A DNA stretch of 64,000 bases from Circinella umbellata (GCA_025093555.1 JAIWNF010000079.1:62001-126000); one strand, 5' to 3'. Counted from the first letter of the stretch, positions 1-15,145 are shown. Notes: a model not told the origin generated them from the sequence alone. Translations and numbers: made by a program.

Positions 1-2724
1 GTAAGATGTTGTTCTGGTGGAATGACTGTAGCTGGACTTTCAGCAACACTGTCCGTGTCACGATGTTGAATAATCGTAGTAGTACTCGTATTAGAAAGTT
101 CAATTTCGGTTACTTGTTGACGTTCTTGTTGTTGATCATCACTTGCTGAAATTCGTTGTTCAACACTACTTTTCTGATTAAGATCATAATGATCAATTTC
201 CTTGATATCATCGGCATTACTAGAAAGTCGATTCAGTCGTGGAGGTGATGTAGGAGGTGGAGGCCACGTATCAACACTTTCTGCACCAAGTGAGACTCGT
301 TGACTAAAAGAAGCCGATGGAACACGGGATACAACGGATGCATCATCTGCAGAAGGAGAATCCACTTCTGTTTGTTCTTGTTCTCGCTGTTGTTGTTGTG
401 GTGGTGATTTTACATCATCCAATGTCATGGTTTCATTTGAATCACTCATGTTGTCCTCTCCGTCATTATTGACATTGTCCTCTCCTTGTTGTAATTCGGT
501 TGCTGATAACTTTTTACTCATTGTTCTTGTGGTTGTTCTACTCTCTTGCACTCTTTCATCCTCATCCGTTCCATCATTGCGTTGGTTTTCTTCTTCATCC
601 GTCACATCCAATGCTAAAATAGATCTTCTCAAAGGTGAACGTTCTGGAATAGGAGGTCCTTGACTATTTGTTGCCGTCAAATTCTTGTTACCAGCATCTA
701 TCGTTGAACGAGGGCGAAGTTTTAACGAATAACGTACACCATTCTCTTCATACCATTCTTCATTGGTATCAAACCATTGTTCACTGTCTCCTTCACTTTG
801 TAAACTTTTTCTTTTTGATTCCTCCTTGTGATTTTGTTGTTCACGATTGAATACATTATCCCAAGAATTAACACCGACAGACCAATGAGAACGTTGACTA
901 CCACTCCATCGACGGGATTCATCTCCTTCCGCTTGAATAAGATGTTCGGATAATCGACGTTGTTGTTTGTTCAGTATTTCGATTGTTTCCAATTGTTCTT
1001 TATTAGGCGAGAGGGTATCATTAGTTGGATCATCGAGGTCGTTTTCATTTATATCATTGTCATTGACATTAGTGTCATCGTCATCCACACTGGGTATTGG
1101 TTCTTCTTCATTTGTTGGTGTTGATTTGAGTTCAGGTGATGCTATAATGGCATCTTTTTTAACAACAGATGGTTCCTCAGATGCTGATGGTGACGGTGAT
1201 AATGATATGGGTGAATCTTTTGTTGTTGTAGTTGTAGTCGTAGTTATTGGTGAAGCTACCTGTGTTGTAGTAGTTGTTGTTTCAGTATTAGAAGTATTAG
1301 AAGTAGTAGAGATATCAGAAGCAGTAGAAGCAGTAGAAGTAGTAATAGTAGGAGTTATGGACAAGTCATTGACAATACTGTTATCGGGTGGAAAAGAAGG
1401 TGATATAGGTGGTGCAGGTGAATTGGCACGTGAAGAGGATGGAGATATATTAGGTACGGGTGAAGAACCTCGAGAAGGTGAACGATCCGATTCACCTTGT
1501 CTAAACACACTCGAAGAAACATATGATTTTGTCATTAAAGAATTAATCACTTTAGAATTTCTTCTTATACCATTTTCATCTTCATTATTCTTAGTGTTGG
1601 TACCACCACCACCACCAGGTACCGATAATGTATCCGTACTATTATTATTCAAAGTAGATACTAAAGAAGGTGATGCTGAAATTTTTTTTCGTAATGGTAC
1701 TTGTTGCTGTTCCGTTTGTTCAAATTTTTTAAATAAAGGATTATTTTTGACAGCTGAACGTTTGGCTAATAATGACAAATCCTGTTGTCGTTTTGTTTGT
1801 TGTCGTAAATCTTCTTGACTCCCTTGTCGTTTAGTTGAATCATCGGATACTGTGGCTATAGCACGCAAGTGTTGAAATCGTTCGGAAGAGGAATAATTAC
1901 TTTTTAACTTTGGAATGGAAGTAGTAGATTTGTTTTTGTTATTATTTTTTTCTGGTGTTGTTTTGGATGAGGATGAGGAGGGTGATGGAGAAGGTGATAA
2001 GGATGTGGTCGTAATAATATCTTTAGGTGAATAACCTAAATCATTAGAAATTGTCATGGAAGCACCACGTTTCGTTAATTGTTTCACAACACCAGGTTGT
2101 CCAAGAAAAGCTGCCAAGTGTAATGTTTTATTGTTACACGATCCCCAGGATCGAGTATTTAAATCAATTTCTGTGGCATGCTGATACACAATTATTATAT
2201 AGAATGAAAAAAAAAAAATACATGTGTTTTTTTTTATAATAATAATAAAGTCAGCAACAAAAGAAAAATATGCATTTAATATATCTTTTTTTCTTTTTTA
2301 CCTGGATTAGATAGGTTAGTAATCGAGAACGTTTTTGTTGTGCCACTGATAAGGTTGTTTCATGAACTTTTTGTTGGTCACTATTATTATTATGGGTGGT
2401 TTCTTCGAGATGATCTAATAACATGTATGGAATAGCTGATAACTCGCTCAAGTCAGAACCAAGGACTTGTGATCGTTTTAATTGTGCGATCAAATGAGCA
2501 TGTTCAGTATTAGTGTCATCCTTTAATAATAATGACGTCCATAATAAATTAGGTTGTTCTTGATAAAGTTGTTGAACGCGTTCTAAATCGACATTAACTA
2601 TTGCTCTTGTCCATTCGGTATTATTATTATTATTATTATTATTATTTTCTATATGGGTGTCATTAGTGTCGCTATCTGTCAAAGGAATGGCATGGGTTAA
2701 AGTCGCGTCTTGTGAGTCGTCCAT
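1..2724 (-). CDS. Ankyrin-repeat protein with long disordered Ser/Thr/Pro-rich tail (3' end outside window)
   Basis: Two exons are visible: 2724-2302 (141 codons, phase 0) and 2180 down to base 1, where the gene leaves the window while still open. The donor is CAG|GTAAAA and the acceptor TATCAG|CATGCC. The N-terminus has an Asn tract near residues 28-36. Just after the intron comes an ankyrin-like helix pair (KTLHLAAFLGQPGVVKQL, then NDLGYSP), with a likely first repeat before the intron. The remaining roughly 680 residues are low complexity: Ser/Thr/Pro blocks, Thr runs, acidic stretches, and a short possible coiled coil (KEQLETIEILNKQQRRLSEH). Ankyrin repeats mediate protein-protein contacts, so a scaffold or adaptor role is likely, but I do not recognise the family. 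The low-complexity DNA creates long spurious plus-strand frames that I discard. Fold assignment is fairly sure; function unknown. Confidence 0.8.
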
Positions 2725-3292
2725 AAGGGTAAATATAGAAAAAAAAAGGGGGGAAGAAAATAAACAAGACGCTTTTTTTAAACAAAAAGATATAAAAAAG
2801 GAGTGGAGTGAAAAAAAGAAGTCTTTTTTTTTTTTTTCTTTTCTTTTGATATTTAATTTGAAAAAAGGGAAAGAAAGTGGAAACCAAAAAAAAAAAAAAA
2901 AAAAAGCTTTTTTTTCATATAATTCATAAGTTGATTAAAAAAGCATGGTCTGTAACTTTATTTGGAATTGGAATCCGTTATGGTCATTGATTATTTTGAA
3001 CTCATTTTTTTTTAATTGACCTGTTGGGAGTTTTCGTAATACAATAAGTTTTTAAACAGAAATATATATATCATTGTCGATCTTTTTGACCCCCCCCCTC
3101 TATTCAATGATCCATTATTAAATTATGTCAAATAATAATCGATCATCCTTTTACTATTGTTACCTAATTATCTTTTAAAGAGTTTTTTATTAATTTGTTG
3201 AGGAATGGGATCCATTGAAAGTGTGTGTGTGTGTTTGTGATTATATGAGAAAAAGAAGGAGAAGGGGAGAGAGAGAGAGACAAAGGAAAGCT
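2725..3292. other. Intergenic, A/T homopolymer-rich
   Basis: This space lies between the ankyrin gene start and the Ubc12 stop, so it must hold the ankyrin promoter and the Ubc12 3' end. It contains poly-A/poly-T runs (for example 2886-2905), a short GT repeat near 3221-3234 and a GA repeat near 3268-3281. No supported gene is seen. Confidence 0.7.
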
Positions 3293-4278
3293 TTAGGCTA
3301 AAACATTATCGTATTGTATTCCTTTCAATGCACCACCTGCTAAAGATAGTTCAACATTTGTTTCAAATCCTTTTCGATTTTGTCTCAAATCTTCTGCTGC
3401 CTCTGTTTTATTTATAATTATTTATTTGATATAACGTAAAAGAAAAAGAAGGGCGGAGAGAGAGAGAGAGAAAGTGTGTGTGGTTAGTTTTCTTTTAATA
3501 TAAAAATAAAAATGCATATTTCCCCCCCCAAAAAAAAAAAAAAAATTACCTTTATTCAATGGATCATCAGCATTTGGTTCCAGGAACAAATATTGTAATC
3601 CAACAAGTACTGAATGCAATGAAAGTACAGGTTTCCAATCTTCTCTTAAAATATTTAAGCAAATATTTCCTTCGAGATCAATATTTGGATGATATATCTA
3701 AATAAAAAAAAATATTTTATTTTATTAGTTTAAATATATATATCTCATACTTGGACGACTCACCTTTTGAGTACAATGAACTTTGGGTGGTTCGTGAGGA
3801 TAATTATTATTAATACTAAAAGTAAAAGTAAATCGGCCACCTCTGTAAAGACCTATATTTAAATATAAAACGTATGTTTTAAATTTTTAGTATAGAAAAT
3901 AAAAAACACTGTGTGTAATTCAAACATTTTTTTTAAAAAAAAAAACTGGATAATAACCTTCATCGGGAGTAATCGACACATTGAAATGAAGAATATCAGC
4001 TGCATCAGGAAAATCTAACTTCATCGTGGATGGAATTTCCAATTCTGCCAAGTCTATATATATTATAACTATTTAATACCTCTTTGTGTGTGTATGTGTG
4101 TCTTTGCTACGGGTACATAAGTATAGGAATGGGGTAGTGCGTCAACGTCATGAGTTATTATAATAATAAGAATACCCCCTCCATTACCTTTTTGTACACG
4201 AATTTGAGCAGCACTTGTCTTTGGTTTTTTCTTTTCAGCTGCTGCCTCTTTGGCCTTCATACTCCAGATTTTAATCAT
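3293..4278 (-). CDS. UBC12: NEDD8-conjugating enzyme Ubc12 (E2)
   Basis: Ubc12 accepts NEDD8/Rub1 from the Uba3-Ula1 E1 and transfers it to cullins, activating cullin-RING ubiquitin ligases. Five exons are 4278-4188, 4053-3958, 3852-3764, 3697-3550 and 3402-3293; phases agree and give 177 residues. The N-terminus [11 protein letters not shown] matches the Ubc12-specific tail (MIKLFSLK in animals) that docks on the E1. The E2 core shows [20 protein letters not shown] with the catalytic Cys at about residue 105, followed by [20 protein letters not shown], diagnostic of Ubc12 rather than a ubiquitin E2. The length is normal for the family (about 180). The gene is divergent from the coiled-coil gene at 4846, sharing a roughly 570-bp promoter space. 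Identification is very secure. Confidence 0.96.
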
Positions 4279-4845
4279 TTTTTTTATCTTTAATTTAATA
4301 TAGTTCTGTAACAATGTTTGAAATGAGGTTTAAAAAAAAAAAACGTAAAACCCTCTTTAAAGAACTGGGTGAAATAAAAAAAAATGCCTGTTTAAAAGAA
4401 GAAAACAAAAGTCCGCATTTAGCTTTTTTTTTAAAAAAAAAAATAAAACTTGGATGCCACGTTATCTTTCTTTATATATCACAGCTCTTGTATTTTAATG
4501 TTAAACCTACTCTCCATGAATTGTACCAGGAACCTGAATTAAATACACCAATTTTAATAACATTATAAAGAAACTGAATACGAAATATAATTCTAGAAAT
4601 AGTTTTCTCAAGTTTCAGAATTAACGGGCTATTGTGACCTTACACGAAAAAAAGAATAACACGAAACCCAAACTACTTACTACAAAAAGTAATTATTATT
4701 ATTTCTTTACGCTTGTTTGTTTTCACAAAACTTCTTCTCATATTAATTGAATTGAACAGTATTACTACTATACCATTAGCAAGAAAACAACTCACTGAAT
4801 AAATAATAGCAACTATAATTACACGGATATTAACAAACACCAGCA
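4279..4845. promoter_or_regulatory. Shared intergenic (bidirectional) region of Ubc12 and coiled-coil gene
   Basis: Start codons of two divergent genes flank these 567 bp, so both promoters must lie here (inference from layout). The sequence is AT-rich with several A runs. I see no clear TATA box or repeated operator. Short open frames here encode Lys/Phe homopolymer-like peptides and are not credible. Confidence 0.5.
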
Positions 4846-6788
4846 ATGTCAAACGCTTCTTCTTCTTCAGAACGAAAGCTATCACCGAAACCATTACAAT
4901 TACCATCTGAAATAGCTTCATTACCGACACACCATCAACGCGAAGTCATTGATTTGACAAGTGACCACGATGATCCTCCATGCACACAACCACGTAGACA
5001 ACAAAAACGAAGGCGAGAAAGACGACCCAAAAAAGTTAAACAGCGACATAGTGAACTTATACAAAAGACTGAATCACCGCGACTTTTATCACGTAACCAA
5101 GCAATAGCATCAACACTTGGGTAAAATATATGGGAAACAAAAAAAAAAATATTAAATATTAAATATAAAATATAAAAAGGGTAACGATTTATTTTTATTA
5201 ATAATTTAGTACTTTTTATAATGGATTTTTGGAACGTGGAAAAGCAGAAGAATATCTTGAAAAATTCGATTCACTATGTGAAACATATCATAAAAGTGAA
5301 GAATCAATGGATAGTACAGAATTAGGTAAGAGAAAAGTTTATAAGTTTTTTTTTTTTGCTTTTTATTAAATTAAATCAAATATAAAGAATCTTTAAAAGC
5401 ACGAATACATGCATTTCGAACCGAATATCAAAAAACAATGGCATGGTAAATAATAATAATAAGAATCTATTTCTTTTCTCCTTTATAACCCACACACAAG
5501 CACAATAATAATCCTAATTGTATTATTTATGTAGTTGTAAAAAAGATGAACAAGTCGCTTGGCAACAATTATGTGATACACTCTTTAAACACTTTGGTCA
5601 AACCTATTATTCATCTCATTATAATTTATTAATACAAAAAATCAATGAATTCAAAGACCATTTAAACAACTATTTGCTGAATAGAGAACAACATGAATGG
5701 GTGGAGGAACGTTGTACTATCAACGATCTTTTACGTCAGAAACATAGTATTCCATCATTAGAAAAACGACACAACACACGAATCTATTATTTGAAACAAA
5801 ATATTCAACAGGAACTAAAAGATAAACAACAACTTTATCACGACGAACAAAACAAATCATTGGAAGAAAGTCAACAATTGTATAATTATGTCAAAAAAAG
5901 ACTTTCCATCGAAATAAAAAAATTAGTACCTCCTATTGGAGATGACGTTGTGAGAGCCTTGTGTCAACAAGTGATTGAAGAACATCAAATAAATGAGCAA
6001 CAAAAAATGGAATGTGTTACGAGTGGTGCCATAACACAACTTGAACGTCACCGACAGAGTCAATTACAACATATAATTAAAGAGCAACAAGAAAACTTAA
6101 ATTCTATTGAAGAAACGATAAAATTGAGGAATAAATTAAAAGAAGCTCAAATAAAAGTAAAAGAAATTGAAAAAGAATGTTCTGGTGAAAAGTTTGAAAC
6201 GATGAATGATATTCAAATCAAGGTAGAATTTTTAGAACAAAAAGTACATGAGGTATTACAACGAACGAAAAGATTACGAGAAGAAGAGATTCTTGTTACA
6301 AGTGAACGTAAAAAGAATCGTTTAGAAGATGTTGAAAAGAATTTAGATCAATTACAAACCACAGTGAATCAAGCAAAACAAGATGTTTTATTACCAAGTT
6401 TCCCATTGCGTATTAAACAATCTATTCATGAAATATATGGTGTTTTAAAGTAATTATTGTAAATATGTATTATTATATATCAACAGAGAGGGAAAGAGAG
6501 AGAAAGTGAATTATTACATAGTAATAATAATAGACTAATCTTTACTTTTATACATATATATATATATATAGTAACCATGGTGAATTCTTACGACATTTGA
6601 TTGATCCTATTGCTGCTGACAATGATGAACTCATTGATCAAAAACATTTGGATAAAATTTCTATATTGCAAGATGGATTAACATTTCCAGTACGCTATTC
6701 TATTGAAAAATTGGCTAATGATGCTGCTAATCGTGTGTTTGATAATGCTGAAGAACGATTGAATATTTTGGAGAAGAAAATTGATTAG
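4846..6788 (+). CDS. Large coiled-coil protein of unknown function
   Basis: Five exons, 4846-5120, 5210-5325, 5388-5445, 5535-6449 and 6572-6788, join with consistent phases into a 526-residue protein. The N-terminal 90 residues are disordered: a Ser patch, EVIDLTSDHDD (resembling a SUMO-interacting motif, V/I-D-L-T followed by acidic residues), then a very basic stretch (RRQQKRRRERRPKKVKQR) that looks like a nuclear localisation signal. Residues about 170-455 are rich in Gln, Glu and Lys with heptad-like Leu/Ile spacing, indicating long coiled coils. The C-terminal 70 residues are better mixed and perhaps globular. I do not recognise the family. A nuclear structural or SUMO-linked role is inference only. 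The gene structure is well supported by frame closure across four introns. Confidence 0.8.
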
Positions 6789-7803
6789 CTTTTATCACAT
6801 TATTTTGATATATCACTATTCATTCACTTTCAAAACAAACCATTTAACAATATATATATTCATACACATACATTGAGAGTGCACATATCATATCATATAC
6901 TCATCATCATTATTATAACATATTCCATCATGTACCATTTGGCATCTTTTTTTTTTAACAAAATAATTGTATACTTCTTTAATTCTTATAATTTAGTTTA
7001 AAACTGATTTTTTTTTTCATCATCCATTCTCCCCCTATTCCTTCATCATCTTGAATCATTTAAAGTATTCGTAATGAAAAAGGATAGTTATTTTATTCAT
7101 TATTTGATGTTCACATTCATATTTTATATACGAGATTTCACATCCTCTTTCTTTTTTTTTTTTCTAGTCCAAAGTCATTATAAAAACAACGACGCAGTAT
7201 AGATATTGACAATACTATATGGGAAAATTAAAGGGTTTTTTTTGAAATCAATGAGGCTTCAATGAGGCTACTTTAAAAAAATCCGAAAAATAAAATCACT
7301 CTTACTATGAAAGATGAGATTACAATCACCTCGCTATTTTCATCATACGTGTACTACATAATCCATTACGCATACTAAGAATGGATGAGGGGGGTTCTTT
7401 TATTCTAGAATAAAATCTAATTTGTTTGTATTGTTTCCCTCACAGTCAAACAAATTATACGCATGTGATAAGTAGAAAATTACTTTGAATAATAATATTT
7501 ACACATGATATATTAACCCCCCCCCTCTCTCCGAATAAACCCGTTATTTTCTATCGAAATAAACATTTAAAGATAGAGAAGGTAGTAATAATAGAAGAAA
7601 AGAGTTGGAAATAGGAATGAACGAATCTTAATATATGAAGTTATTCACTACTTTAAAGAGAATAATTTTAATCTTGACTTGCTTTGATGTCCCGCAAATG
7701 AACCTTTTAAGAAAATTCGCGGCTCTCTTTTTTTCTGTGCTGAGTCGAACAAACTTTTTTTTTCTCTTTCTTACAAAAAGGTTAAACGCATAATAATAAT
7801 ATA
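6789..7803. other. Intergenic region upstream of RVB2
   Basis: About 1 kb between the coiled-coil gene stop and the RVB2 ATG. It is AT-rich with poly-T and poly-C runs (for example 7517-7525). It must hold the coiled-coil 3' end and the RVB2 promoter and leader. No convincing ORF or RNA gene is seen. Confidence 0.6.
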
Positions 7804-10217
<2,414 letters not shown>

Positions 10218-10306
10218 AAAAAAAAAATTCTCCGAAATGCACATTACTTTTTTTTTATAAATATAAAAACTAATAATAAAATAAAGAAGAACAAAAAAAA
10301 AGAACA

Positions 10307-11716
10307 TTAATACAAGAATGTTGCAAAAAACACTAGCGTTATTGCAAATATCAATTGAGGGATCGTTAGGTTGGAATAATTCATGGAAGACATAGATACA
10401 ACATTGGCGTTTGGAAGATCAATTGCAGCAGCTTTGATTCTATCCTTTCCTACGGGTCCTTCAGATAGTGATTCTCCTTCATCCATTGTAGATATTTCAT
10501 TATCATTGTCTAATTCTACAGGAGCTGCGGCCATCTCTTGTTCCGATTCTTCTTGAGATGTGGGTCCTGATGACGTATCACTATCTATAAGTGTCGTTTT
10601 CTTGGCTAATTTACCTACACCCCAAGGGATTTTCTCACCTAAAAATATCAAATGGCATTAAAATTAATTCGTTACAGGATCAGTTTTTTTTTTTTTTCTG
10701 TAAAAAATAGAGCATGATTTTTATGTTTTCTGCGCGTCATTTAGAATGAATAACGAACCCGTTGGCTGTATTTGGTTAGCAGGTGCTTCTTCTTTATTAT
10801 CTTCTCCGACAATAGCAAATCGTGTTGTCCACGCATTTTCACCATCCTCTAATTACATATAATCATATATATCAAACATAAAAATGTATCGATAAAAATC
10901 GACGATAATAATAATAAAATACGCGGAGCTTGGGTTATTTAGTTTATCAACAGTACATCACCTTGTTTTTAAAGTTTATGAATAAAAAAAAAAAATTAGG
11001 GTTTTTCAAATTTTACCGTTAGTGAACATGAAGAAATAAATAGAAGAATAAGGAGATACATTAGGGACTGTATACTTGAATGATGTAGAACCCGTTGCTG
11101 CTGACAAATTCTAAAATAGAGATGAATGATTAGAGTAAGAATTCAAGTACATAAAAAAAACAGAGTAAAGAAGAAGGGATTTTGTACATTGACCAAATCA
11201 AATCCTTTTTCTAAAATATCCCATATCCCATTCTTTGTGATGAAATAGATAAAGAACTTACACTAGCAACAGTGGTTAAAAATTTTTGATCCATATTATC
11301 ACCCGTCATTAAATCTTAGAAACAAGATCTCATTTAATAATTCATATGTAATAGCAATAATATATAGTATCAATTTACATCTATCCACCTCTTTTTTTGT
11401 TTTTGTTTTAGTTATTGTTCAATATATAGATATATAACATACCAATTTTAAAATTCTTCCATCCCTTTTGCATAGATGGGTTTACACCATCATCCTCTAA
11501 TCAAATATTATAATATAATGATAAGGAGTCTATTAATGAACAACTTTTTTTTCACCTAGTAAATTTTTTTTTTCTATTATTACCCCAAGTAATATCATAT
11601 TCTTTCCCCACGGTCCACTTTGTTCCAGGTTCGGGATAGGACGGAGCCAAAGTAGCGTTTGTCAAATGTGATAGGGCAATGAGACTCAGTCCAAAGGTTA
11701 TGAAAGAAGTGAACAT
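10307..11716 (-). CDS. Secreted GPI-anchored protein with Kre9/Knh1-like N-terminal Ig domain
   Basis: Six exons, 11716-11584, 11496-11443, 11314-11262, 11110-11017, 10848-10759 and 10638-10307, give 251 residues with consistent phases. The protein starts with a signal peptide (MFTSFITFGLSLIALSHLTNA). An Ig-like domain of the Kre9/Knh1 or Ser-Thr-rich GPI family follows, with PSYPEPGTKWTVGKEYDITW, then LTTVASNLSAATGSTSFKYT and TVPNVSPYSSIYFFMFTN. A charged Ser/Glu-rich stem and a C-terminal hydrophobic tail (LTIPQLIFAITLVFFATFLY) fit a GPI-anchor signal. Such proteins sit at the plasma membrane or cell wall and are linked to beta-1,6-glucan assembly in yeast; the exact role here is unproven. 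It converges on RVB2. Confidence 0.85.
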
Positions 11717-12759
11717 AATAAATTTTTATCCGGCAAAACGAAAAGGAAGCAAAGAAAGCAACCAAAAAAAAAAAAAAAAAAGTATTTCAATTATATCAAA
11801 TAAATTTGTTTATTTATTTTTTATAATCAAATTTTCAATACGACGAATAATCTCAAATATTTTGAATAGAGTTAAACAAATTGGGGGGAGTAGACAGTAG
11901 ATCTATTTATTTTAATTATTATTTGTTATGTTATTAGAACTATGTTTTAGAACGTAGTATAGAAAACACACACACACACACATAATCTATTTTTCCCATC
12001 CAAAGGTAAATTCTACTGTTTTCAGTAGTAATTGGTAACAACCAGAAACTTCTTTTTTTTTTTTTTGACAGATGAAATGTGACACTTTCTTTATTTGATT
12101 CATGTTTTTCTATTTGAAACATATTATTTCCATACACAAGAAACTCACACATATGAAAGAACCATTTTTTTTTTCAGACTTTATCAATTTCACCATCACT
12201 AAAAAAAATAAATTAATGCATGCAAAGCCTTTCTCACTTATTAGGTTTTCGGTGCGTTAATATTGTGCGGAGGAGATAGAAGAGTGACCCAACACCTTAT
12301 AACAAAAATATTTAATCGATTAAGCCAAAGATATGATATCATTCTTCTTAATCGGGGTGACCCAGATCGTTAACATGTCAAAGACAAATTACCTTATTTA
12401 GAAGCTTACTCTCCGACTTTTTGTTATTTTTGCTGATGACGATTTCCAACAATTTTATATTAGCTTCTTTAAGGAGGAAAGAGACAGAGAGAGAAAAGCA
12501 TGACGATGTTGGATCCTTCTCTTTTTAATTATTCAAAGGGTACAGTTGATCCGCACACAGATAAAAAAAAAAAATGAAACATCCGAAATGATACGATAAA
12601 TTTAAACTTTCTTGTAATTTTATCTATAAATACTGGACTTCTTTTTGCATTGTCTTTTTTTTTTATTATTATTATTAATATTATCAATAAATCCAAAACA
12701 AACAAACAAACAAACTCTTCTATACACACACACACACACATACATACACATAAAAAAAA
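11717..12759. other. Divergent intergenic region, AT-rich with CA repeats
   Basis: The space separates the GPI-protein start (minus) and the small 70-residue gene (plus). It contains poly-T tracts, a CA repeat near 11966-11982, a second CA/CATA repeat at 12725-12750 in the probable leader of the downstream gene, and the TATA-like box listed separately. No further gene is supported. Confidence 0.55.
12625..12632 (+). promoter_or_regulatory. Candidate TATA box of the 70-residue protein gene
   Basis: TATAAATA lies 128 bp upstream of the ATG at 12760 and ahead of a leader containing CAAA and CA repeats. The spacing to a transcription start inside that leader is plausible. This is motif-based only. 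Confidence 0.45.
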
Positions 12760-12972
12760 ATGATTGCCGCTCGTACTGCTTCTATTGTTATTGTTCCCGT
12801 TACTACTGCTGCTGGTTATGCAACCTATGTTCGCACTACTGTTCAACCCACTCAAGCTCACTCTCATATTATGACTACTCGTGGTTCTGATAGTCAAGGT
12901 CAAAAAGAATGGCGTAAGATGAACAATGGTCTTGGTCTTGTTGACGTCGGTCGTAGCTGTGGTGGTCTCTAA
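12760..12972 (+). CDS. Small 70-residue protein, probably highly expressed, function unknown
   Basis: A single uninterrupted frame begins MIAARTASIVIVPVTTAAGY and ends in GRSCGGL. Codon choice is strikingly biased (GCT, CGT, ACT, GTT, GGT dominate), unlike its neighbours, which usually marks strongly expressed genes. A TATA-like box and a purine-rich AAAAAAAAATG start context support transcription. The N-terminal 25 residues are apolar with two Arg and few acidic residues, compatible with a mitochondrial presequence or a membrane-inserted helix. The C-terminal half is polar (HSHIMTTRGSDSQGQKEWRK). I do not recognise a family. Being a real gene is likely; location and role are inference. Confidence 0.75.
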   Translation: MIAARTASIVIVPVTTAAGYATYVRTTVQPTQAHSHIMTTRGSDSQGQKEWRKMNNGLGLVDVGRSCGGL

Positions 12973-13528
12973 AAGAAATGATCCCAGTATATTATTACTT
13001 ACAACGACAACAGAAACCTTTTCCCTTCAATTATCATCAAAAATCCGAAAATTCCCCAATCATCCAACACATTCAAGAACACATTTGTATTTGACAAAAC
13101 CCTTCCTGTTTCTTTTCTTTCTTAAAACAGATACCCATTTGATTTCCTTTCTCTCTCTTTTTTTTTTGTATTTGACAAAAAAAAACCATTTTGTCGCTGG
13201 TAGACAAAAAAACAATTATTGTTAAGAACAAACAATTTATGTAATATAGTTTAGCTTAAATGTATAATAAAACAATTTCTATAAAAAAAATTTTTTATTT
13301 TGATTAAGAAAAATAATGCAGAATGCAGAAAATTTTTATATGTTTGAAAATAGGGTTTAACTTGTTTCGGTTTTAAAATCATGGGTTTCTCTCATTTATA
13401 TAATGAGCGGAATTATTCGTATCCATTTTATCTATTTTATTAGATATATAACTCCATATAGAAAAAATAATCATGTGTTAAATCCTATTAATTATGTTTT
13501 TTCCTTTGAATTTAGGGTTACATATATA
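12973..13528. other. Intergenic, convergent 3' ends
   Basis: This region between the 70-residue gene and the end of the first monooxygenase contains T-rich stretches and AATAAA-like signals (for example near 13265). An open frame overlapping its start is a shifted continuation of the small gene and is not credible. Confidence 0.5.
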
Positions 13529-15145
13529 TTAATATCCCAAATATTCTTTACGTAATTCAAGTTGTCTATGTCTATCTTTTATCCATTTTTCAGATAATCG
13601 ACCAGTAATCGGATCATTCGATTGCCAATCTTCTATCTTTCCTTGATACCCTTCAGCCCATGCACCCATACGTTCAAAAGCCGCTAATTCACTCTCGATA
13701 TCCATAATCAAGTTTTTAGGACCCTTCTTTTTATCTTCCATTTCTTCTTGAATCACTTTATGGGATGGAAATTTAGCACGACCACTAAAACAACGAGCAA
13801 TCACCATACTTTGCATTTGCATAAATGGCATAGGAACCACCCGTGTTGGAAGTCCCACAAAAGCAAGCGTTGGGTTTTTTATATAAAACATATCTTGAAA
13901 GAGATTGAATACTGTGTGTCCATCCGTAATCAAATTGTCTTTTTCAAATGATAGGAAAGGAAAACTGTATAGATAGCCAGTAGCAAATAGAACTGTATCC
14001 ACATTTTCAATATATTGACCGTCTTGACATCTAATCATTCCAGTAGACGCATCGAATTGGGCTAGTCCTCCTACACGCTGGACATTGTTCGGCTTATTTT
14101 CTCCTCCAATTGTTTTACTAAAATTGGATTCTTCACCTCGAATACAATGATATACTTTGGTTGCTGTTGTGGATATTTCTCGTACCAAGTCTGCTGCTGA
14201 AGACCCATTTCCAACTACCAACACAACCTAAATTTGATCAATACTATTAGTTTTCTTCTTTCCTCTCTCTCGAAAAAAAAAAATGCAAGAGATTAGAAGA
14301 AATTTACCTTGTCTTTATAGTCTTGTGGACGACGATAATTTTGACTATGAAGTACATTAGCTACATTACTAAATTCTTTCAGTCCATCCATATCCGGAAT
14401 GTAGGGTACATAATATTTTCCATTAGCAACGACAATCGCATCAAAAGATTCTGTATAATTTGTCTTTTTGCCATCATGCCAATAGGTGACACTCACTTGC
14501 CAAGACCTTTTATTGTCATTATGGGATTCTTGGCCTTCTGGCTGTTGTTGAACAGTAACAACAGTTGTATTGAATCGAATCATGGGTAATAACTCATATT
14601 TTTCTGCAACATGTTGAATATAATCGATCACTTGTTTACGATTGGGAAACAAAGGAGAGTTACTAGGAAACGGAATATCTCGATAACTCATGATAGTAGT
14701 AGGTAGGTTGGTATTCAAGTTATCATACATAGCAGAATAAGGTGGTTGATAGGGAGCAGCAGATGAAGGTGGATCAACAACAAGTGCATTGGTTGAAGGA
14801 ATGGGTGGAGGTGGATTAGTCTCGTTGGAATATAACCTATTACATACATACATACATACATACAAAGCTTAGCTTTGTCTGTTTTTTTTTTCTTTCTTTC
14901 TTTCTTGGTAATAAATTAGAAACATCTTTCTTTTTTTTTTTTTTGTTGTTGTTGTTGTTCTTTTTTTACCAAGTACCACCCACTTTAGAATTTCGTTCAA
15001 AAACCGTAATGGTGTCAAAAACATTTTCATCGCGTAAAGCTCGAGCAGCAGCTAAACCACCAGGTCCAGCTCCAATGACAGCAACACGAGAAATGCGACG
15101 ATTATTAATAGTAGTCGTATGGGTAGCAGTAGATGAAGAAGCCAT
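13529..15145 (-). CDS. Flavin-containing monooxygenase, copy 1
   Basis: This is a FAD/NADPH-dependent monooxygenase that would oxygenate soft nucleophiles (N or S) in small substrates; the substrate is unknown. Three exons, 15145-14970, 14836-14308 and 14227-13529, give 467 residues. The FAD-binding GAGPGG motif is at about residues 25-30 (RVAVIGAGPGGLAAARALRD), followed by the FERNSKVGGTW region. The NADPH-binding GNGSSAADLVREI begins near 241, and the FMO/BVMO-type FATGY motif follows in VDTVLFATGYLYSF. The first donor is TG|GTAAAA within the GGTW motif. A tandem paralogue lies 371 bp further along with introns at the same places and phases. Family assignment is secure; the physiological role is not known. 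Confidence 0.92.

Noticed and set aside
967..1818. 283-residue plus-strand frame rich in Val and Ser
   Set aside because: It is the antisense of the Thr/Ser/Pro-rich tail of the ankyrin protein; low-complexity codons on one strand keep the other open.
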